From: Lysobacter enzymogenes
Lineage (GTDB): Bacteria > Pseudomonadota > Gammaproteobacteria > Xanthomonadales > Xanthomonadaceae
NCBI RefSeq assembly: GCF_900106525.1
Contig: NZ_FNOG01000001.1
Location: 717,008-781,007 of the forward strand
Direction: 5' to 3'
Length of the DNA stretch: 64,000 nucleotides
The notes under the pieces were generated by a model. The model saw only the letters and a list, made by a program, of their open reading frames with translations, did no database searches and was not told where the DNA came from. How positions within the stretch are numbered: position 1 is the first letter of the stretch; each line of letters begins with the position of its first letter. Position numbers and translations under genes: made by a program. Of the stretch, positions 58,653 to 64,000 are shown piece by piece.

Positions 58653-59302
58653 TCGGAAAGCGCCGATTCGAAAAACGCTGAAGAAACACGGATCGCGCGC
58701 CGGCCTCGACCGCCGCCCGACGCGATCCGGACCGCGCATCCGCTGTCGCGTTCGCCCTCGCCCCTGCGGTGCGGGCGCGACAGTGATGCCGCGGCCGCCG
58801 ATCCCGCGGCCGCGCTTTTGTTCTCTCCCCGGTCCGTCGCGCACGTCGCGGCGTGGCGGCGGCGCGCCCGACGCTCGGGGCCGCGCCGCCGCCGACCGGA
58901 CTTTTCGGCGCCGCAACGCGGCGCGCGGAGTCTTCGCATGCCGTGGTTCTCGCTGCATTCCTGGTCGCGCTGCCGGCGCGGCGCGCTGTGCGCGCTGGCG
59001 TTGCAAGCGGCGTTCGTCAGCGCGGTGGCGGCCTCGTCCGACCGCGACCTGCTGCGCGCAGAGCTGACCCGCGCTGAGCTCGCGCACGCGCAGCCGCGTT
59101 GAAGTTTCTCCCGCCGCGCACCTTGGGCCCGTGCCCCCGGGGCCCAGCGATCGTCCGTGGGCGGACGGCCGTAGTGCGATTGGCGGGGCGTCGCGCGGCG
59201 GTCTGCACTCGTGGATGCAGATCGCTGCGCGGCGTTTTATCCGCGCCGGCGCCCAGGCGCCGGCGCTCGTCGAATTCCGTTTTCCTGTCAGGAGTGTCCG
59301 TC
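58653..59302. other. Intergenic region, no reliable gene
   Basis: About 650 GC-rich bp between the GH6 gene and the M23 remnant. A 54-codon frame at 58938-59102 begins with a hydrophobic segment (RRGALCALALQAAFVSAVAA) and could be a small exported peptide, but support is poor. No terminator is visible after the GH6 gene. Confidence 0.5.
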
Positions 59303-59701
59303 ATGATCCGCACGTCCATCCGTTTCGCCGCCGCCGTATTGGCGCTGGCGCTGTCCGCCGGCGCCTTCGCTGCCGCGCCCAAGTTCCAGATGCCGTTCCC
59401 GTGCAAGCAGGTCTGGCACGGCAATACCCGCGAGAACCACAGCCCTAAGCTGGCGGTGGATCTCAGCCGCGCCAACGGCGAGGGCGACAAGGTGGTGGCC
59501 GCGGCCAAGGGCACGGTGAGCAAGGTGCGCAGCCGAGGCTCGGCGCCCGTAGCTGCGACGCGTGTCGCATTTACGGGCGCGCCCTCGTCCTCCGGTAGGG
59601 AGGGCGAGTCGTCTGACCGTTACTGGGTAGCGTCCGCGTCGGACGCTGTTGGAATCCCCATTTTTCAATTCATGGAAAGAAGTGCATGTTCGTCAAGCTA
59701 G
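59303..59701 (+). pseudogene. Truncated M23-type peptidoglycan peptidase
   Basis: The frame begins with a signal peptide (MIRTSIRFAAAVLALALSAG) and the N-terminal strand series of Lysobacter M23 peptidases (PKFQMPFPCKQVWHGNTREN, HSPKLAVDLSRANGEGDKVV, AAAKGTVSKV). After about residue 75 the homology ends abruptly at 59530-59545; the zinc-binding GHxH part never appears, and the frame runs through a palindrome and unrelated sequence to a stop at 59701. GGAG lies upstream of the start. It cannot be an active peptidase. Confidence 0.8.
59543..59608. repeat. Palindromic element at the M23 break point
   Basis: GCGCCCGTA (59543-59551) pairs with TACGGGCGC (59572-59580), and inside it TGCGAC GCGT GTCGCA (59554-59569) forms a second stem, giving a nearly complete 38-nt hairpin. 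GCCCTC (59581-59586) with GAGGGC (59600-59605) follows. The M23 homology stops at its left edge. Confidence 0.75.
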
Positions 59702-60471
59702 CCACCGCGTTTTTATTAATGTGTGCATCTTCGGCGGCCGTCGCAGGGTGTAAGTGGATAAACGCTACTGTCATCGTGAACGGGCAGGCGCACAGCAACT
59801 GGATCTGGCAGTGCGATAGCCCCGATCCGCCGGGAGACGGGGAACCGGGGGGCGGGGGAGACGGCGGCGGCAGTGGGGGGCCAGACCCCGCCGTGGCCTG
59901 CACCTACCTCGCCCAAGCGCGACCGCCGAGTTGTCCAACCGCGATCAAAATGCCCAGCGGCGCCGAGTTCGGTGCCGGTTCTTACGCCGGGGGATCCGGC
60001 CTCGCGAAGCTGATCTACCTGAAGAACAGTGGTCTGCTCAGGGATTTCGACCGCACCAGCATCGAAAACTCGCTGTTGAATCACACCAGCGACATCGCGT
60101 ACGGGTCGTTCGCCGATATGACCCTGATCAACTTCAATCTGATCGGAAACCTTGCTCGCATCTGCACCGAGATTTCGGAGTACGACCGAACGAACTGGCC
60201 TTTCCAGCTCACGGACGGAACCAAGAAGTGCCAAGATGCCCTGGAAGTCTTGGTGCGTGAGGCTGGCGGCGACACGTTCGCTAGCGAAGTCCGAGCTTGG
60301 CTGGATCTGAACAAGTTCGACATCGGACTCGGCTACCTGAGTCTGTCCTCCGTCGTGGCCTGGGGTGCGCCCGAGAACTCGTTGGGCATGAAGGTCAACA
60401 AGGTTCAGGCCGAAGCCAAGTGCTCCCAATGGTGGGAGAATGTCCATGTCTATCAGTGCTCGGTGCCATGA
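59686..60471 (+). CDS. Exported protein of unknown function, low GC
   Basis: A 261-aa protein with signal peptide MFVKLATAFLLMCASSAAVA. The mature N-terminus CKWINATVIVNGQAHSNWIW is followed by a Gly/Pro-rich linker (GDGEPGGGGDGGGSGG) and a helical domain with MPSGAEFGAGSYAGGSGLAK, NSLLNHTSDIAYGSFADMTL and RICTEISEYDRTNWPFQ, plus a Cys-rich end (KCSQWWENVHVYQCS). No family recognised. The composition differs from the core genes. Its stop overlaps the next start (ATGA). Confidence 0.72.
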   Translation: MFVKLATAFLLMCASSAAVAGCKWINATVIVNGQAHSNWIWQCDSPDPPGDGEPGGGGDGGGSGGPDPAVACTYLAQARPPSCPTAIKMPSGAEFGAGSYAGGSGLAKLIYLKNSGLLRDFDRTSIENSLLNHTSDIAYGSFADMTLINFNLIGNLARICTEISEYDRTNWPFQLTDGTKKCQDALEVLVREAGGDTFASEVRAWLDLNKFDIGLGYLSLSSVVAWGAPENSLGMKVNKVQAEAKCSQWWENVHVYQCSVP

Positions 60472-61229
60472 AGAAGATCGCTATTGCTGTTGCTTTCGTC
60501 GCCGTTACGGTCATTGCCTTCTGGATCGGCCGGCAGAGCGAACAGGCTCCGGCCCCTACCGTCGATAGCGGTCCACCACCTATCGCCGCTGCTCCGACGG
60601 CAATCGCGTCGCCGGACGGCCCGAATGTTGGCGGTGCACCTCCGGCGGAAAGCGCTAGTTCCGATGCCGTGTTCCGAGCCTATAAGTGCCCGGACAGCAA
60701 CGCTGACAAGTGTGAGTACATGCTCGGCGCCGCCACATCCGCGGCTGAGGCGCAGTGGCTGGAGCGGATGGGCTATCCCACTGCGGCGCAGACCGAAGAG
60801 TTCAGCAAAATGCCGCTGAGCGAACTGAAGCGGCTGAGCGATGCGAAGAATAACGTCGCTACGGTCTTCTACGGCAAGAAGCTGGTCGAAGCCGGGCAAG
60901 GTTTGATCGGCTTAGGGGTCATGCAGCAAGCAGCGGTGCGCGGCAGCATCTATGCAAATCATGTAATGGCTGAGGCGCTCTTAGACAAAAACAGCGGGGT
61001 TTCTGACCCGATAGAAGGCAAGGCGCGACTGCGGCTGGCCTATCTGTTGGGCGACTGGAAGGCTTCGTATCCACTGTCCTCGTCGCTCGCAGGCTCGGCC
61101 GCACCGCTTGAAGTCGGCATCGTCGACCGACGGGCCATGCGCTTGTACGAAGGGTTGCTGTCAGCCAAGTATCGGGAGCACGTCCCGGTTGTTTTTGCGG
61201 TGCGTCCGACGTCGCCGGACCCGTTGTAA
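60468..61229 (+). CDS. Membrane-anchored protein of unknown function
   Basis: A 253-aa protein starting MKKIAIAVAFVAVTVIAFWI, a single N-terminal anchor. A Pro/Ala-rich linker leads to a domain with RAYKCPDSNADKCEYMLGAA, WLERMGYPTAAQTEEFSKMP and repeated helices (AVRGSIYANHVMAEALLDKN, GKARLRLAYLLGDWKASYPL) that resemble Sel1/TPR repeats. Translationally coupled to the gene before it, so the two probably act together in the envelope. Family unknown. Confidence 0.72.
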   Translation: MKKIAIAVAFVAVTVIAFWIGRQSEQAPAPTVDSGPPPIAAAPTAIASPDGPNVGGAPPAESASSDAVFRAYKCPDSNADKCEYMLGAATSAAEAQWLERMGYPTAAQTEEFSKMPLSELKRLSDAKNNVATVFYGKKLVEAGQGLIGLGVMQQAAVRGSIYANHVMAEALLDKNSGVSDPIEGKARLRLAYLLGDWKASYPLSSSLAGSAAPLEVGIVDRRAMRLYEGLLSAKYREHVPVVFAVRPTSPDPL

Positions 61230-61242
61230 TCAGCCCCTGACG

Positions 61243-61600
61243 TCAGAGGTCTTCACCGAGCAGGGCTCGTTGCGTGCTTTCCGGCAGCTTCTTGAAGTCG
61301 CCCGGTTTGAGCTGTTGCAAATCGACTGTGACCTCTCGGTTTCCAGCCCCCGCGCCGCCGCTACTTGGGGCGGCGCGGCGGAGGCCGCCGCTGCCGCGCG
61401 TGCCGCTGCAACCTGCCTCGTCTGAAATGCGGCGCTTCGTGCATCGCCGGCTGACGGGACAGCCGTACACCGTGACCTTCGACAACAGTCAGTTCGTGCA
61501 GTTGCGGATGATGGTCAAGAAGACGGGTGTGCCGATTCCGCACGACCTGATCGTTAAGGCGCCCACGCTGGCGACAAGTCCGAGACAGCGGGCGCCCTGA
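61243..61600. other. Remnant sequence with two weak opposite frames
   Basis: On the minus strand 61243-61485 ends VDLQQLKPGDFKKLPESTQR, which has natural protein composition. On the plus strand the frame ending at 61600 reads LTGQPYTVTFDNSQFVQLRM and KKTGVPIPHDLIVKAP, also natural-looking. Neither has a good start or a recognised family. They look like fragments of two different genes brought together in a decayed stretch. Confidence 0.35.
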
Positions 61601-61745
61601 TGGTCGGGTTCAGCCTGGGGGTTGCGGAGCTCAGGGAGGGGGAACGCTCGATGGATTGCTGCGCCGGGTAGATGCTGCGTTGTACGCGAGCAAGGCTGGC
61701 GGGCGGGGACGGGTCACGGGCGATGGTCTGGACTCACTCGTGCTG
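61600..61745 (+). pseudogene. Frameshifted C-terminal fragment of a GGDEF protein
   Basis: GFSLGVAELREGERSMD reads from about 61606 and hits a stop at 61669, but one base back the sequence continues LLRRVDAALYASKAGGRGRV (61656 onward). Together this is the invariant C-terminal end of diguanylate cyclase domains (SxGVA ... LLxRADxALYxAKxxGRxRV). The GGDEF active-site part is absent, so it is a dead fragment with a one-base deletion. Confidence 0.72.
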
Positions 61746-61844
61746 CGCTGTCGCCGGGCACGTAGGCGAAATGCGACTCGGCGTCTCGGTCCAGTCGGTG
61801 TGTGTAACTATTCTCAATGTTCCACCCACAGGAATGGGCACACC

Positions 61845-62122
61845 GTGAAACACAAAGCTATCCTCGCCTTCGCAGCGGCGCTCCATTCGCTGCTTTGCAC
61901 TGCCTGTACACCGCCCAACTTCGTACCGGCTGATTGGACCGCCCAGACGGATGGTGTCAAAGCCTCGGACGCGCTGCGCGACAACTAACGCTGGACCACC
62001 TGCACCACGAGCAACTGCTCAACGGCGCGCTGCAGAAGATCAAGTTCGATGGCCGCACCATCCATTACTACGACGGCCGCGGCCGCTACACCGATTACAA
62101 GAGCGCCAATCGCTGCCCGTGA
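61845..62122 (+). pseudogene. Frameshifted small lipoprotein
   Basis: A GTG start gives KHKAILAFAAALHSLLCTAC, a lipoprotein signal, and reads to PADWTAQTDGVKASDALRDN before a stop at 61988. In the next frame the text continues LTLDHLHHEQLLNGALQKIK and FDGRTIHYYDGRGRYTDYKS to 62122. A shift of one base would join them to about 92 residues. Whether it is real decay or a sequencing error cannot be told. Confidence 0.55.
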
Positions 62123-62191
62123 GGGTCGGCGCGCGCGTCAACAGGCCGAAAGCCACATAGCCGCGCGCGCCGCGGCGGTTACGATCCGGGG

Positions 62192-63052
62192 ATGAGCCTG
62201 CGCCGCTATCTGCAACTGGACGTGTTCGCCCACCGCATCGGCGCCGGCAATCCGCTGGCGGTGGTGTTCGATGCGCAGGGCCTGGACGACGCGGCGATGC
62301 AATCTTTCGCCGCGTGGATGCATCTGCCCGAAACCGTGTTCCTGCTGCCGCCGCAGGACGGCGCCGACTACCGGGTGCGCATCTTCACTCCGACCCGCGA
62401 GCTGGATTTCGCCGGGCATCCGAGCGTCGGCGCGGCCTGGGCCGTGCTCGATGCGCGGCGGGTGCCGGCCGGTTGCGAGGCGATGGTGCAGCAGTGCGCG
62501 GCCGGCTCGCTGCCGGTGCGCATCGTCCACGACGCGACCGGGCCGCGGGTGTCGGTGCGCACGCCGCGGGCGCGGCCGCTGTCGGTCGAACCCGACCGCG
62601 CGGCGCTGCAGGCGATCCTGCGCGATCTGCCGGCCGGCGCGCTTCGCCCGGCGCTGTGGGACAACGGCGCGCGCTGGTGGCTGGCCGAGGTCGAGGACGT
62701 GCGTGCGCTGCGCGGCTGGCGGCCCGAGCTGGCGGCGATCGCCGCGCTAGGCGGCGACGCGCTCGGCCTGGCCTTGTTCGCGCCGGGCGACGTCGCCGGC
62801 TGCGCCCGCACCGTGCGCGCGTTCTGCCCGGCCGACGGTTTCGCCGAGGATCCGGTCACCGGCAGCGCCAACGCCGCCATCGCCAGCGCCTTGCTCGCCG
62901 CCGGGCGGCTGAGCGCGGGCGACAGCTACAGCGCCAGCCAGGGGCGCGAAGTCGGGCGCGACGGGCGGGTGGAGCTGAGCGTGGACGAGGCCGGCGAGGT
63001 CTGGGTCGGCGGCCGGGTGCAGGCGGTGATCCGCGGCAGCGTGGAGTGGTGA
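62192..63052 (+). CDS. PhzF family isomerase
   Basis: A 286-aa PhzF/YddE-type enzyme. LDVFAHRIGAGNPLAVVFDA, HLPETVFLLPP with the catalytic Glu, FAGHPSVGAAWAVLDARR, and the second-half repeat GFAEDPVTGSANAAIASALL are the family blocks. Relatives isomerise trans-2,3-dihydro-3-hydroxyanthranilate or related compounds, but most members have unknown substrates. No phenazine genes are nearby. Single gene. Confidence 0.93.
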   Translation: MSLRRYLQLDVFAHRIGAGNPLAVVFDAQGLDDAAMQSFAAWMHLPETVFLLPPQDGADYRVRIFTPTRELDFAGHPSVGAAWAVLDARRVPAGCEAMVQQCAAGSLPVRIVHDATGPRVSVRTPRARPLSVEPDRAALQAILRDLPAGALRPALWDNGARWWLAEVEDVRALRGWRPELAAIAALGGDALGLALFAPGDVAGCARTVRAFCPADGFAEDPVTGSANAAIASALLAAGRLSAGDSYSASQGREVGRDGRVELSVDEAGEVWVGGRVQAVIRGSVEW

Positions 63053-63618
63053 ACGGGCGGTTCTGCCAATTTGTATTTGCATAATGCATTTGGCGCTGTT
63101 TACGTAAATTCGCCAGTGAATGCGTAAAAAAGAACACGGGCGTGCGGCTTTTCGGCGCGCCGAGAGCGGCGATGCGTGCCGTGGCGACGGGTACCGACCG
63201 TCGCGCGCCGAGGCCGGTGTCGGGTGCTGGCTCCCGACTCGATTCACATGTCGCGTCACAATTTAAAGTTGCGATTTCGTTGGTTCGGTGACGCCGTTCC
63301 GACCCGGCGCATGCGGGCCTGCGACAGGCCTGTCCGGCCGCTCCGGCGAAGTGCGTTTCAGCGCGCCGCCATGAACGAAAATCACCGTTTCTCACTGAAA
63401 TAACCGGCTATCGGAAATCTCCGCCGGGGCCGTCGGCACGGCCGGTTTCATCACGCGCCTTTAACGATAAACAGGCGCAGCCTGTCCGCGATACACACGA
63501 GATTCGCACCTCGAATGTGTGTTGTCGGCGCTTAGCCGGTGTCGCCCCACGCAGACGCAGGCACAGCGGTCCAAACCTCAGGGCACGGAGCAGCGCAAGG
63601 CTGCATTCGGAGGACGTG
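63053..63618. other. Long leader region without a gene
   Basis: About 565 bp between phzF and the collagen-like gene, AT-richer in parts (63061-63130, 63240-63300). No coding frame. ACACACGAGATTCG (63494-63507) with CGAATGTGTGT (63514-63524) is an imperfect dyad. I compared the 3' part with c-di-GMP and other riboswitch cores from memory and did not see a match. Confidence 0.5.
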
Positions 63619-64000
63619 ATGGACACCCAAGGCATTCGCAAGGCTCTTTCCTACAGCTTGCTCGCCGCGTGCATCTTGACGATCACGGTATCGGCGACGG
63701 GCTGCTCGGGCTCGGGCGGCGTCAAATCCAGCTTCAATCCCAACCCGGGCGGTCCGGGCGGCCCCGGCGAGCCCGGCGGCCCCGGTGGTCCCGGCGATCC
63801 GGGCGGGCCGGGCAATCCCGGTGGCCCCGGCGGTCCGGGCGGACCGGGCAATCCCGGCGGGCCCGGCAATCCGGGCGGGCCGGGCAATCCCGGTGGTCCC
63901 GGCAACCCGGGCGGCCCAGGCAATCCGGGCGGACCGGGCAATCCCGGCGGTCCGGGCGGCACTTCGGCCGGCAATCCGCTGGGTTCGGTCATCACCACCG
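63619..64000 (+). CDS. Collagen-like lipoprotein, 5' part
   Basis: The frame starts [20 protein letters not shown] with CGGAGGA just upstream and runs off the window end (127 codons seen). The signal ends in VSATGC, probably lipidated at Cys29. From about residue 42 it has 23 or more Gly-X-Pro triplets (GGP, GEP, GDP, GNP), a collagen-like stalk, then [14 protein letters not shown]. In Xanthomonadaceae such stalks carry large surface domains; what follows here is unseen. Confidence 0.85.
   Translation, partial: MDTQGIRKALSYSLLAACILTITVSATGCSGSGGVKSSFNPNPGGPGGPGEPGGPGGPGDPGGPGNPGGPGGPGGPGNPGGPGNPGGPGNPGGPGNPGGPGNPGGPGNPGGPGGTSAGNPLGSVITT

Noticed and set aside
63500-63618. Cyclic-di-GMP riboswitch upstream of the collagen-like gene
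   Set aside because: GCACAGCGGTCCAAACC only loosely resembles the GEMM core; the conserved GGGACGCAAAGCC segment is absent.
63651-63998. Minus-strand frame reading [12 protein letters not shown] collagen text
   Set aside because: It is the complement of the plus-strand Gly-X-Pro repeat, which by chance also gives Gly-Pro-Pro triplets; only the plus strand has a signal peptide and ribosome site.

Overview
The window is high-GC (about 70 percent by eye) gammaproteobacterial chromosome, most likely Lysobacter or a close relative in the Lysobacteraceae/Xanthomonadaceae. The signs are the conserved block fmdB-aspS ... yebC-ruvC-ruvA-kup ... ruvB-ybgC-tolQRAB-pal-cpoB-queE ... queC-tRNA-Lys, the many small palindromic repeats of the type TGTAGGAGCGGCGCAAG, and the secreted hydrolases (GH6 glucanase, M23 peptidase remnant, papain-like protease). 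No plasmid or phage replication gene is visible.

Layout. 1-8315: YceH, a YbaL-type K+/H+ antiporter with RCK domain, a small secreted Cys-rich protein, a TonB-dependent receptor and an ABC-F ATPase. 8316-9611: a gene-free region filled by one nested palindrome of about 1 kb. 9612-21464: a large secreted protein of unknown family, a second CPA2 antiporter, fmdB-aspS, a GNAT enzyme, several small secreted or membrane proteins, a LamG protein with an unusual C-terminal domain, a PD40 propeller and a small alpha/beta hydrolase. 21588-35827: the core block, covering Holliday-junction processing (RuvABC), potassium uptake (Kup), the Tol-Pal envelope machine with CpoB, and QueE. The Tol operon carries an extra gene that looks like a free-standing copy of TolA domain III.

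36069-39927: a minus-strand pair, a catalase-peroxidase with signal peptide plus a class I cytochrome c, sits between queE and queC together with a 78-bp perfect GCACAC hexamer array. 39928-45837: queC, tRNA-Lys(UUU), a secreted papain-like protease with an unknown secreted partner, and an ECF sigma factor followed by a membrane Ser/Thr kinase. 45838-49283: an accessory stretch with visibly lower GC, single-gene units, three copies of a short hairpin repeat and an orphan FlgH-like lipoprotein. 49284-53848: two divergent regulator/enzyme modules (MerR with an Old-Yellow-Enzyme-like reductase; XRE-cupin with a class II aldolase and a DapA-like lyase), each with a readable operator. 53966-57190: a TctDE-like two-component system translationally coupled to a periplasmic binding protein. 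57681-64000: a GH6 glucanase, a decayed stretch (M23 remnant cut at a palindrome, two unknown low-GC exported proteins, a frameshifted GGDEF tail, a frameshifted small lipoprotein), a PhzF enzyme, and the start of a collagen-like lipoprotein that runs off the window.

All functional calls come from reading protein motifs and gene order by eye; no database search was run. Starts were moved from the longest reading frame when a signal peptide or Shine-Dalgarno sequence favoured an inner codon.
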